Assembly: GCF_014648895.1 (NCBI RefSeq) | Contig: NZ_BMRZ01000011.1 | Location: 212,033 to 276,032 of the forward strand | Origin: Streptomyces tanashiensis | GTDB lineage: Bacteria; Actinomycetota; Actinomycetes; Streptomycetales; Streptomycetaceae | Reading direction: 5' to 3' | Length of the DNA stretch: 64,000 bases | Shown: in pieces, positions 28,332 to 36,046 of the stretch | How the letters are laid out: every line of letters starts with the position of its first letter | Position numbering within the stretch: position 1 is the stretch's first letter | Program-made: the position numbers and the translations under genes | Notes under the pieces: generated by a model | What the model was told of the DNA's origin: nothing | Database searches by the model: none | Seen by the model: the letters and a program-made list of their open reading frames with translations, nothing else

Positions 28332-29036
28332 TTGGACCGACCGATAGACGACGCCACGGACGACAGGGAACTCCTGGAACGTCATGTCGCCGGAGACCCG
28401 GACGCCTTCGGTGAGCTCGTGCGGCGCCACCGCGACCGGCTGTGGGCGGTGGCCCTGCGGACCCTGGGGGACCGCGAGGAGGCCGCTGACGCCGTCCAGG
28501 ACGCCCTGATCTCCGCCTTCCGGGCCGCCCACACCTTCCGCGGCCAGTCGGCCGTCACAACCTGGCTCCACCGCATCACGGTGAACGCCTGCCTCGACCG
28601 TGCCCGCAAGACCGCCTCCCGCAGGACCTCGCCCGTCGACGACACCGACCGCTTCGAGCAGCTCCTCGACCCCCACGAGTCCGCCGAGGCACCGGTGGAG
28701 CGCCTGGACCTCCACCGCGAGCTCCTCGCCGCGCTCGCCGCGATCCCCGAGGACCAGCGGGCCGCGCTCGTCCTGGTCGACATGCAGGGATACCCCGTCG
28801 CCGAGGCGGCCCGTATCCTCGGCGTCCCCAGCGGGACCGTGAAGAGCCGCTGCGCGCGCGGGCGGGCACGCCTCCTTCCGATGGTCACTCATCTGCGCGC
28901 CGACACCGTGGGTAACGAGGCCGCCGAAGGGGGAAGGAACCGGACGCCGGGGACATCCGTCCCACCGGTGCCGGGGCCGACGGATACCGGACCGACAGAT
29001 CCAGCTGCTGTGAAGGGCGGAGGTGGGCGCACGTGA
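28332..29036 (+). CDS. sigM: ECF sigma factor SigM
   Basis: This 234-residue sigma-70 family ECF factor has region 2 at about residues 20–90 (HVAGDPDAFGELVRRHRDRLWAVALR, DAVQDALISAF) and region 4 at about 130–185 (IPEDQRAALVLVDMQGYPVAEAARILGVPSGTVKSR). A Pro/Gly-rich tail of about 40 residues follows. The start is TTG 28332 with GGAGGGGG upstream. It lies after the MurJ partner gene and overlaps the anti-sigma gene by 4 nt, the same order as mycobacterial sigM. Note that the name SigM has been used for different sigma factors in Streptomyces; here it refers to the mycobacterial orthologue position. Confidence 0.9.
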   Translation: MDRPIDDATDDRELLERHVAGDPDAFGELVRRHRDRLWAVALRTLGDREEAADAVQDALISAFRAAHTFRGQSAVTTWLHRITVNACLDRARKTASRRTSPVDDTDRFEQLLDPHESAEAPVERLDLHRELLAALAAIPEDQRAALVLVDMQGYPVAEAARILGVPSGTVKSRCARGRARLLPMVTHLRADTVGNEAAEGGRNRTPGTSVPPVPGPTDTGPTDPAAVKGGGGRT

Positions 29037-29968
29037 CTTCCACGGCCGGCAGGGCCGACACCACACAGCACCCGGACGTCTCGGAGATCTCCGATCTGAC
29101 GGAGGGGCTGCTCTCGCCGACGCGTTCGGCAGCCGTACGACGGCACGTGGACGGCTGTGTCCTCTGTGCGGACGTGCGGTCCTCCCTGGAGGAGATCAGG
29201 GGCCTGCTCGGCACTCTGCCCGGGCCTCCGCGGATGCCCGCCGAGATCGCCGGGCGGATCGACGCCGCCTTGGCCGCCGAAGCCCTCCTCAGCGCCACCT
29301 CTCCGGAGAGCGACACCCCCGTTTCACGTGAAACGTCGCGCCCCTCCGCCGAGACCGCGTCTCCCCGTCCGTCCTCCCCTGCCGCGGACCGGCCTGCCGG
29401 GCGCCCGCGAGCGGGCACCGGCCCCGGCCGCCCCGACAGGCCCCGCCGGCGCCGGATCGCGCTGCTCTCCACGATCGGCGCCGCCTTCGCAGCCGTGGCG
29501 CTCGGCACAAGCCTCTACCTCAGCCAGGCGGGCAACCTGACCGCCGGCAGTTCGGCCGACACCAAGAAGGCCGACACCCTCGCGAGCGCGCCCGTCAGCC
29601 CCTTCTCCGGTGCACCCGTCGAGGACCGCGTCCACAGCCTCCTCAACGAGAACCGCGCGCCCAAGACTCCCCAGGGGGTCGGACCCGAATCCATGTCCGC
29701 CGAGGCCAGTGCCGACACCTCCCGGCGCAACGGGGAGAGCGCCGTCCCCGGCTGCGTTCTGGCCGGCACCGGCCGCACCGACGGGGTGCTGGGCTACGAG
29801 CGCGGCGAGTACCGGGGAGCACCCGCCTATCTGCTCGTCCTGACGGATCCGGCGGACAGCGCACGCGTCCAGGCCTATGTGCTCGACGCCTCCTGCGCCG
29901 AGCGGCCCACGGAGAGCGGAAGCCCGCCCGCCGAGCTCCTGCTCAGCCAGACGTACCCTCGCTCCTGA
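29033..29968 (+). CDS. Membrane anti-sigma factor for SigM (zinc-finger type)
   Basis: This 311-residue protein begins at a GTG that overlaps the sigM stop (GTGA), so the two are translationally coupled. The N-terminal ZAS motif is H-x3-C-x2-C in VRRHVDGCVLCAD (about residue 40). A disordered Pro-rich linker, one membrane helix (RIALLSTIGAAFAAVALGTSLYL, about 145–165) and an extracytoplasmic domain with two cysteines follow. It should hold SigM inactive until an envelope or redox signal. A parS site (29321–29334) is encoded within the linker and reads VSRET in frame. Confidence 0.9.
   Translation: MTSTAGRADTTQHPDVSEISDLTEGLLSPTRSAAVRRHVDGCVLCADVRSSLEEIRGLLGTLPGPPRMPAEIAGRIDAALAAEALLSATSPESDTPVSRETSRPSAETASPRPSSPAADRPAGRPRAGTGPGRPDRPRRRRIALLSTIGAAFAAVALGTSLYLSQAGNLTAGSSADTKKADTLASAPVSPFSGAPVEDRVHSLLNENRAPKTPQGVGPESMSAEASADTSRRNGESAVPGCVLAGTGRTDGVLGYERGEYRGAPAYLLVLTDPADSARVQAYVLDASCAERPTESGSPPAELLLSQTYPRS
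29321..29334. other. parS site 4, inside the anti-sigma coding sequence
   Basis: GTTTCACGTGAAAC is exact, and the reading frame accommodates it as PVSRET in the disordered linker. Confidence 0.92.
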
Positions 29969-30008
29969 CCTCTCTCTCCGCCCGGCTACGGAGCCGCGCG
30001 GCGGTCTC

Positions 30009-30035
30009 GGGAATGCACGCCCCTTAGGATCCGTT
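30009..30035 (+). promoter_or_regulatory. SigR-type promoter of trxBA
   Basis: GGGAAT at 30009–30014 is followed by exactly 18 nt and then GTT at 30033–30035, matching the SigR consensus GGAAT-N18-GTT. It lies about 75 bp before trxB. The Streptomyces trxBA operon is an established target of the thiol-stress sigma factor SigR. Confidence 0.88.
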
Positions 30036-30107
30036 GGGTGGGGTGAGAGCGACCGAGACAACCGCCCCCGTAGGCAGTGGCAGTCTGCAGAGACGAGGAA
30101 GACACCC

Positions 30108-31073
30108 GTGAGCGACGTCCGTAACGTGATCATCATCGGCTCCGGGCCCGCGGGTTACACCGCTGCGCTCTACACGGCCCGAGCGTCGCTGAAGCCTCTG
30201 GTCTTCGAAGGCGCCGTCACCGCTGGTGGCGCCCTGATGAACACCACCGAGGTCGAGAACTTCCCCGGATTCCGTGACGGGATCATGGGCCCGGACCTGA
30301 TGGACAACATGCGGGCCCAGGCCGAGCGCTTCGGCGCCGAGCTGGTTCCGGACGATGTCATCGCCGTGGACCTGACCGGTGACATCAAGACCGTCACCGA
30401 CACCGCCGGCACCGTGCACCGCGCCAAGGCCGTGATCGTCACCACCGGCTCCCAGCACCGCAAGCTCGGCCTCCCCAACGAGGACGCGCTCTCCGGCCGC
30501 GGTGTCTCCTGGTGCGCCACCTGCGACGGGTTCTTCTTCAAGGACCAGGACATCGCCGTCGTCGGCGGCGGCGACACCGCGATCGAGGAGGCCACCTTCC
30601 TCTCGCGCTTCGCCAAGTCCGTCACGATCGTCCACCGCCGCGACACCCTGCGTGCCTCCAAGGCCATGCAGGAGCGCGCCTTCGCCGACCCGAAGATCTC
30701 GTTCGCCTGGGACAGCGAGGTCACCGAGATCCACGGCGGGCAGAAGCTCAGCGGTCTGACCCTGCGCGACACGAAGACCGGTGCGACCCGCGAGCTCCCC
30801 GTCACCGGCCTCTTCATCGCCGTCGGCCACGACCCGCGGACCGAGCTCTTCAAGGGCCAGCTGGACCTGGACGAGGAGGGCTACCTCAAGGTCGCCGCCC
30901 CGTCGACGCGGACGAACCTCACGGGTGTCTTCGGCGCCGGTGACGTCGTCGACCACACCTACCGTCAGGCCATCACGGCCGCCGGCACCGGCTGCTCCGC
31001 GGCGCTGGACGCCGAGCGCTTCCTGGCCGCCCTCGCCGACAGCGAGAAGCTGGCCGAGACCCCCGCGGTCTGA
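30108..31073 (+). CDS. trxB: Thioredoxin reductase
   Basis: This 321-residue NADPH-dependent flavoenzyme reduces thioredoxin. The FAD motif GSGPAGYTAAL is near residue 10, the redox-active pair is C136-A-T-C139 (SWCATCDGFF), the NADPH motif VVGGGDTAIEEA is near 150, and the C-terminal FAD contact is FGAGDVVD. Start GTG 30108 is preceded by GACGAGGAAGA. It is first in the trxBA operon and has the SigR-type promoter at 30009, so disulfide stress should induce it. Confidence 0.97.
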   Translation: MSDVRNVIIIGSGPAGYTAALYTARASLKPLVFEGAVTAGGALMNTTEVENFPGFRDGIMGPDLMDNMRAQAERFGAELVPDDVIAVDLTGDIKTVTDTAGTVHRAKAVIVTTGSQHRKLGLPNEDALSGRGVSWCATCDGFFFKDQDIAVVGGGDTAIEEATFLSRFAKSVTIVHRRDTLRASKAMQERAFADPKISFAWDSEVTEIHGGQKLSGLTLRDTKTGATRELPVTGLFIAVGHDPRTELFKGQLDLDEEGYLKVAAPSTRTNLTGVFGAGDVVDHTYRQAITAAGTGCSAALDAERFLAALADSEKLAETPAV

Positions 31074-31119
31074 CCCCGTCTCTCCCCACCCCACACCCCG
31101 CGAGATCAAGGAGGCCGTT

Positions 31120-31443
31120 GTGGCCCTGAAGACTGTGACCGACGCTTCCTTCGACGAGGACGTCCTCAAGAGCGACAAGCCCGTCCTCGTGGACTTCTGG
31201 GCTGCGTGGTGCGGCCCGTGCCGCCAGATCGCCCCGTCGCTGGAGGCCATCGCCGCCGAGCACGGCGAGATCGAGGTCGTGAAGCTCAACATCGACGAGA
31301 ACCCGGCCACGGCTGCCAAGTACGGCGTCATGTCCATCCCGACGCTCAACGTCTACCAGGGCGGCGAGGTCGTGAAGACCATCGTCGGCGCCAAGCCGAA
31401 GGCGGCCATCCTGCGCGACCTGGCGGACTTCGTCCAGGCCTGA
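31120..31443 (+). CDS. trxA: Thioredoxin
   Basis: This 107-residue thioredoxin has the active site WC31GPC34 (FWAAWCGPCRQIAPSLE) and the cis-Pro motif SIPTLNVY. It reduces cytoplasmic disulfides using electrons from TrxB, whose gene ends 46 bp upstream. GTG 31120 follows AAGGAGGCC. Two parS sites and a terminator lie in the spacer downstream. Confidence 0.97.
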   Translation: MALKTVTDASFDEDVLKSDKPVLVDFWAAWCGPCRQIAPSLEAIAAEHGEIEVVKLNIDENPATAAKYGVMSIPTLNVYQGGEVVKTIVGAKPKAAILRDLADFVQA

Positions 31444-31453
31444 TGCTCCTCGT

Positions 31454-31467
31454 GTTTCACGTGAAAC
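31454..31467. other. parS site 5
   Basis: This exact GTTTCACGTGAAAC lies 10 nt after the trxA stop codon, in the convergent trxA/GNAT spacer. It is 26 bp centre to centre from the next site. Confidence 0.93.
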
Positions 31468-31479
31468 GCCCCCAGGGGT

Positions 31480-31493
31480 GTTTCACGTGAAAC
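31480..31493. other. parS site 6
   Basis: This is the second exact GTTTCACGTGAAAC in the trxA/GNAT spacer, immediately before the terminator hairpin. Confidence 0.93.
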
Positions 31494-31496
31494 AGA

Positions 31497-31528
31497 AGCG
31501 GCCCGTCCCCTGCCGGGGGCGGGCCGCT
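31497..31528. terminator. Terminator between trxA and GNAT gene
   Basis: AGCGGCCCGTCCCC pairs with GGGGGCGGGCCGCT around TGCC. It is bidirectional between convergent genes. Confidence 0.85.
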
Positions 31529-31542
31529 CGCATGATCCGGGG

Positions 31543-32160
31543 CTAGAGAGGCCGCAGGGCGGGCTCCTTCTTCACGGCACCCAGCAGACGGTCCAGGGCC
31601 ATCTCGACGTCCTCCTTCCAGGAGAGCGTCGTCCTGAGCTCCAGCCTCAGCCGGGGAAAGGCATGGTGCGGACGGACCGTCTTGAAGCCCACCGCGAGCA
31701 GATGATCGGCCGGCAGCACACAGGCCGGCTCCTTCCACCGGGCGTCCCCGAACGCCTCGATCGCCTTGAAACCGCGCCTCATCACGTCCTTGGCCACGGT
31801 CTGCACCACCACACGGCCCAGCCCCTGCCCCTGATAGGCCGGCATGATCCACGCCGTCATCAGCTGCACGGCGTCCGCCGCCACGGGGCTCGTCGGGAAG
31901 GCCGTCGAGCGCGGCACATAGGCCGGGGGAGCGTAGAGGACGTAACCGACCGGCACCTCGTCGACGTAGACCACCCGGCCGCAGGAACCCCATTCCAGGA
32001 GAACGGCCGAGATCCACGCCTCCTTCTCCAGCTCCGGGCGCCCCGCCTTGACCGCCGCCTCACCGCTGACCGGGTCGAGCTCCCAGAAGACACATGAGCG
32101 ACAGCGCTTGGGGAGATCCGGAAGGTTGTCCAGCGTGAGCGGTACGAGCCGACGCCCCAC
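31543..32160 (-). CDS. GNAT family N-acetyltransferase
   Basis: This 205-residue protein has a GNAT core with the acetyl-CoA pyrophosphate-binding loop YQGQGLGRVVV (about residues 113–123). The N-terminus has a Cys pair (KRCRSCVFWELD), and an extra C-terminal segment of about 45 residues follows the core. It is conserved between trxA and parB in Streptomyces. The substrate is unknown. It runs in the same direction as parB and parA but has its own upstream spacer and hairpin. Confidence 0.88.
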   Translation of the reverse strand: MGRRLVPLTLDNLPDLPKRCRSCVFWELDPVSGEAAVKAGRPELEKEAWISAVLLEWGSCGRVVYVDEVPVGYVLYAPPAYVPRSTAFPTSPVAADAVQLMTAWIMPAYQGQGLGRVVVQTVAKDVMRRGFKAIEAFGDARWKEPACVLPADHLLAVGFKTVRPHHAFPRLRLELRTTLSWKEDVEMALDRLLGAVKKEPALRPL

Positions 32161-32251
32161 GGCTGCTCCTCGTTTCCCTCGCCATCGAGCACGGATACGC
32201 CTTTTGGAATCGTATCGATCGGACGATCGGGGGGATACCGCTCACAGGCAA

Positions 32252-32295
32252 AGGGCGGGCCGCGTTCCGGTGAAGACCGGAGCACGACCCGCCCT
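32252..32295 (-). terminator. Terminator downstream of parB
   Basis: AGGGCGGG pairs with CCCGCCCT, and an inner GTTCCGGT / ACCGGAGC stem also forms. It lies about 30 bp after the parB stop codon. Confidence 0.75.
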
Positions 32296-32325
32296 GAGCG
32301 GACTCGGCGAGCAGGGTGGGAGGGA

Positions 32326-33366
32326 TCAGCCCTCGGCGCCCTGTTCGGCGTTCCTGTGGTCCATGACCCGCCCCTCGCCGGGAGCCAGGGTCGAGAGGAT
32401 CCGGTCCAGATCGTCCATCGAGGCGAACTCGACGACGATCTTTCCCTTCTTCTGCCCCAGGTCGACCTTCACCCGGGTCTCGAAGCGGTCCGAGAGCCGG
32501 GTGGCGAGGTCCGTGAGCGCGGGCGAGACCCGGGCGCCGGCACGCGGGCCCTTCGGCTTCACCGCGGACGTGGGCTCCTCGGAGCCCATGAGGCTCACGA
32601 TCTCCTCGACACTGCGGACCGAGAGGCCTTCGGAGACGATCCGGTACGCCAGCTTGTCCTGGGCCTCCGGGTCCTCCACGCCGAGCAGGGCCCGCGCGTG
32701 GCCGGCGGAGAGCACTCCGGCGGCGACCCGGCGCTGCACCGGCAGCGAGAGCCGCAGCAGACGCAGCGTGTTGGAGATCTGCGGACGGGAACGCCCGATC
32801 CGCTCCGCGAGCTGGTCATGGGTGCAGCCGAAGTCCTTGAGCAGCTGCTCGTAGGCGTGGGCCTCTTCGATCGCGTTCAGCTGGGCCCGGTGGAGGTTCT
32901 CCAGGAGGGCGTCCAGCAGCATCTTCTCGTCGTCGGTGTCCCGGACGATCGCCGGAATCCGCTCAAGCCCCGCCGCCGTCGACGCGCGCAGACGACGCTC
33001 TCCCATGACGAGCTCGTAGCGATCGGCCTCGACCTTGCGCACGACCACGGGCTGGAGCAGGCCGACCTCCTTGATGGAGGTGACGAGCTCTGCCAGCGCG
33101 TCCTCGTCGAAGACCTCACGCGGCTGGTGCCGGTTGGGAACGATGGCATCGATCGGAAGCTCGGTGAAGTAGGCCCCGGCCGGAGGCTCCGGCAGAGCCA
33201 CCGGCTCGGGCTCGTTCCACGTCGGCGTCGACTCGGGGGCCTGCGGGCTCTGCGGCAGCGTCGCCAGCTTCGCGGCGGCCACCCCACGCTCCACCTGCCG
33301 TTCCTGGGGAGCAGCGGGGATCAGCGCACCGAGCCCACGCCCCAATCCCCTACGTCGCTCACTCAC
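32326..33366 (-). CDS. parB: Chromosome partitioning protein ParB
   Basis: This 346-residue CTPase and DNA-binding protein spreads from parS sites and organises oriC. It has the N-terminal ParA-contact motif RRGLGRGLGALIP, the CTP-binding ParB/Srx domain (about 60–150) with GERRLRAS, the helix-turn-helix with TQDQL-like HDQLAERIGRSRPQISNTLRLL (about 190–215), and the C-terminal dimer domain. Its ATG overlaps the parA stop by 4 nt. Eight cognate parS sites were found in the window. Confidence 0.97.
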   Translation of the reverse strand: MSERRRGLGRGLGALIPAAPQERQVERGVAAAKLATLPQSPQAPESTPTWNEPEPVALPEPPAGAYFTELPIDAIVPNRHQPREVFDEDALAELVTSIKEVGLLQPVVVRKVEADRYELVMGERRLRASTAAGLERIPAIVRDTDDEKMLLDALLENLHRAQLNAIEEAHAYEQLLKDFGCTHDQLAERIGRSRPQISNTLRLLRLSLPVQRRVAAGVLSAGHARALLGVEDPEAQDKLAYRIVSEGLSVRSVEEIVSLMGSEEPTSAVKPKGPRAGARVSPALTDLATRLSDRFETRVKVDLGQKKGKIVVEFASMDDLDRILSTLAPGEGRVMDHRNAEQGAEG

Positions 33367-34619
33367 TGGATCCCCTCCGACATGCTGCGCTGGTTGTTCT
33401 GGTGCCCGACATGGGCGTGCTGCGGGTCGTACTGCACGGCGACCCCCCGCAGAGCGATCTCACGGGCCGCTTCGAGGTACGAGAGGGCGCCGCTGGAGCC
33501 CGGGTCGTAGGTGAGGACCGTCTGCCCGTAGCTCGGCGCCTCGGAGATACGGACGGACCTCGGAATGCTGGTCCGCAGCACCTCCTCGGCGAAGTGGCTG
33601 CGCACCTCGTCGGCGACCTGGGAGGCGAGCCTCGTCCGGCCGTCGTACATGGTGAGCAGAATCGTCGAGACGTGGAGCGCCGGGTTGAGGTGCCCCCGGA
33701 CCAGGTCGACGTTCCGCAGGAGCTGACCGAGGCCCTCCAGCGCGTAGTACTCGCACTGGATCGGGATCAGCACCTCCGCGCCCGCCACCATGGCGTTGAC
33801 CGTGAGGAGGCCGAGCGAGGGCGGGCAGTCGATCAGGATGTAGTCCAGCGGCTGCTCGTAGGCCTGGATCGCCCGCTGGAGACGGCTCTCGCGCGCCACC
33901 AGCGACACCAGCTCGATCTCCGCGCCGGCGAGGTCGATGGTGGCGGGGGCGCAGAAGAGTCCCTCGACGTCCATGACCGGCTGCACCACATCGGAGAGCG
34001 GCTTGCTGTCCACCAGGACGTCGTAGATCGAGGGGACCTCGGCGTGGTGGTCGATGCCGAGCGCCGTCGAGGCATTGCCCTGCGGGTCCAGGTCGATGAC
34101 CAGGACCCGGGCGCCGTGCAGCGCCAGGGACGCGGCAAGGTTGACCGTCGTGGTCGTCTTGCCCACGCCGCCCTTCTGATTGGCGACGACCATCACGCGC
34201 GTCTGTGCCGGGCGGGGAAGTCCCTCACCGGCACGACCCAGCGCCTCTACTGCCAGTTGGGCAGCACGACCGATGGGGGTGTCGTCCATCGGGGGCGGTG
34301 TTTCACGTGAAACATCCTCCCCCACCGATTCGGTTCGGGGACCGGGGACCGGATCGGTCATCGGTCCCGCGATGTTGGCGTCGGACCGCAAGGATTCACT
34401 CTCCTCGGCTTCAGGCTCGCGATGAGCAGAGCCTGCCATGCTTTCGGGGTCGTGAACCAGCGAGGCCGGTGGTTCTGTGGGTGAATCCACCTCTGTGGAC
34501 AACTCCGTAACCCGCGCGGGTGGCTTCACACGGGGTCCACGGTCCCGGGGCGTGGCAGCCGCGCGGCCGCGGCTGATGATCCCCTGCAGCAGTGAGCGAC
34601 GTTTCACGTGAAACACCAT
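33363..34619 (-). CDS. parA: Chromosome partitioning ATPase ParA
   Basis: This protein of up to 418 residues has deviant Walker A KGGVGKTTT (about residue 152), Walker A' and Walker B (LIDCPPSLGLL) motifs of MinD/ParA ATPases. It drives ParB-oriC movement and sporulation segregation. The first 145 residues are disordered and atypical. They include VFHVKR and DVSRET, which are simply the parS sites at 34601 and 34300 read in two frames. The true start is uncertain: ATG 34619 is used, but an internal Met (about 34439 or later) would give a more usual length. Confidence 0.93.
   Translation of the reverse strand: MVFHVKRRSLLQGIISRGRAAATPRDRGPRVKPPARVTELSTEVDSPTEPPASLVHDPESMAGSAHREPEAEESESLRSDANIAGPMTDPVPGPRTESVGEDVSRETPPPMDDTPIGRAAQLAVEALGRAGEGLPRPAQTRVMVVANQKGGVGKTTTTVNLAASLALHGARVLVIDLDPQGNASTALGIDHHAEVPSIYDVLVDSKPLSDVVQPVMDVEGLFCAPATIDLAGAEIELVSLVARESRLQRAIQAYEQPLDYILIDCPPSLGLLTVNAMVAGAEVLIPIQCEYYALEGLGQLLRNVDLVRGHLNPALHVSTILLTMYDGRTRLASQVADEVRSHFAEEVLRTSIPRSVRISEAPSYGQTVLTYDPGSSGALSYLEAAREIALRGVAVQYDPQHAHVGHQNNQRSMSEGIQ
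34300..34313. other. parS site 7, inside parA
   Basis: This exact GTTTCACGTGAAAC lies within the N-terminal extension of parA and reads VSRET in frame. Confidence 0.92.
34601..34614. other. parS site 8, at the parA start
   Basis: This exact GTTTCACGTGAAAC lies 5 nt inside the parA frame as annotated here. ParB binding here could influence parAB expression. Confidence 0.92.
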
Positions 34620-34675
34620 GCCCCTGCGGCTCCGCCGGGACCGTTCGACACTCCGAAATGGTACGTATGCGACGC

Positions 34676-35416
34676 TCAGCGGCGTCGTCGGGTCTTGCTC
34701 GTACGGGCGGCCTTGGCCCGCTTGGCCGCGAATCGCACACCGCCGGGGCTCTCGCCGACCTCCACACGGACGACAGTCGACAGCGGATCGACGATGCCCT
34801 CGCCCACCTGAAGCACCTCGGTCGCCACCACACCGAGCCGGGAGAGCGCGGCGCGGGCACCGTCGATCTCCTCCTGAGCGGTGTCGCCCTTGAGCGCCAG
34901 CATCTCTCCGTACGGACGCAGCAGAGGAACACCCCAGCCGGCCAGCCGGTCGAGCGGGGCCACCGCGCGGGCGGTCACCACGTGCACGGGCGTGATCTTG
35001 CCGAGCATCTCCTCCGCACGCCCACGGACCACGGTCACGTGGTCGAGGCCGAGCAGCTCGACGACTTCCTGGAGGAAGTTCGTCCTGCGCAGGAGCGGCT
35101 CCAGGAGCGTGATCTTCAGGTCGGGCCGGACCAGAGCCAGCGGAATACCGGGCAGGCCGGCACCCGAGCCCACGTCGCAGACGGTGACGCCCTCGGGAAC
35201 GACCTCCGAGAGGACCGCACAGTTCAGCAGGTGGCGTTCCCAGAGACGCGGAACCTCACGCGGGCCGATCAGACCGCGCTTCACACCCGCGTCCGCGAGG
35301 AGCTCCGCGTACCGCACGGCCTCCGGGAAGTACTCGCCGAAGACTGTCCGCGCCTGCTCCGGCGCCTCGGGGAGCTCCGCTGCCTCCGTCACGGGAACCG
35401 TCCTTCCGTACCGCAC
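34676..35416 (-). CDS. rsmG: 16S rRNA (guanine(527)-N7)-methyltransferase RsmG (GidB)
   Basis: This 246-residue SAM-dependent enzyme methylates G527 of 16S rRNA; its loss gives low-level streptomycin resistance in Streptomyces. The SAM motif VCDVGSGAGLPGIPLALVRP lies near residue 90 and the RxEE-type VVRGRAEEML near 135. A Lys/Arg-rich C-terminus follows. It is between jag and parA in the usual order. Confidence 0.96.
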   Translation of the reverse strand: MRYGRTVPVTEAAELPEAPEQARTVFGEYFPEAVRYAELLADAGVKRGLIGPREVPRLWERHLLNCAVLSEVVPEGVTVCDVGSGAGLPGIPLALVRPDLKITLLEPLLRRTNFLQEVVELLGLDHVTVVRGRAEEMLGKITPVHVVTARAVAPLDRLAGWGVPLLRPYGEMLALKGDTAQEEIDGARAALSRLGVVATEVLQVGEGIVDPLSTVVRVEVGESPGGVRFAAKRAKAARTSKTRRRR

Positions 35417-35460
35417 GTCTGGCGTGCGCGTGGTGGCTGACTATCAAGGCTGACAAAGAT

Positions 35461-35488
35461 CGGCCCCGCCTGCGAACAGACGGGGCCG
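35461..35488 (-). terminator. Hairpin downstream of jag
   Basis: CGGCCCCG pairs with CGGGGCCG around a 12-nt loop, 16 bp after the jag stop codon and before rsmG. Confidence 0.7.
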
Positions 35489-35503
35489 ACACTACGTGAG
35501 GGG

Positions 35504-36016
35504 TCAGGCCGGGAGCACAACGACGAAGCGCTCCGGCTCCTCGCCCTCGGACTCGCTGCGCAGACCGGCGGCGGCGATCGCGTCGTGCACGACCTTGCGC
35601 TCGAACGGCGTCATCGGGTCCAGCTTGACCGGCTGACCGCTGGACTTCACCTCGGCCGCGGCCTTGGCGCCCAGCTCGGCGAGCTCGGCGCGCTTCTTGG
35701 CCCGGAAGCCGGCGATGTCGAGCATCAGGCGGCTGCGGTCACCGGTCTCGCGGTGCACGGCCAGCCGGGTCAGCTCCTGGAGCGCCTCCAGGACCTCGCC
35801 GTCGCGGCCCACGAGCTTCTGCAGGTCGCGGCTGCTGGAGTCGCTGATGATCGAGACCGCGGCCCGGTCCGCCTCGACGTCCATGTCGATGTCGCCGTCG
35901 AGGTCGGCGATGTCGAGCAGGCCCTCGAGGTAGTCGGCCGCGATCTCACCCTCCTGCTCCAGGCGGGTCAGGGTGTCGCCACCCTCGGCGGCGGCGGAGG
36001 TGGTGCCTTCCGTCAC
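35504..36016 (-). CDS. jag: Jag/KhpB RNA-binding protein (KH–R3H)
   Basis: This 170-residue protein has a Jag-type KH domain (about 45–110, LQKLVGRDGEVLEALQEL) and an R3H domain (about 110–170, LDPMTPFERKVVHDAIAAAG). In Gram-positives it binds RNA and affects cell division and envelope synthesis. The N-terminal Jag_N domain of firmicutes is absent, as is usual in actinobacteria. It follows yidC closely in the rpmH–rnpA–yidD–yidC–jag cluster. Start is GTG. Confidence 0.93.
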   Translation of the reverse strand: MTEGTTSAAAEGGDTLTRLEQEGEIAADYLEGLLDIADLDGDIDMDVEADRAAVSIISDSSSRDLQKLVGRDGEVLEALQELTRLAVHRETGDRSRLMLDIAGFRAKKRAELAELGAKAAAEVKSSGQPVKLDPMTPFERKVVHDAIAAAGLRSESEGEEPERFVVVLPA

Positions 36017-36046
36017 GGATGGACTCCTTCTTGCTTCTGGGAGGGC

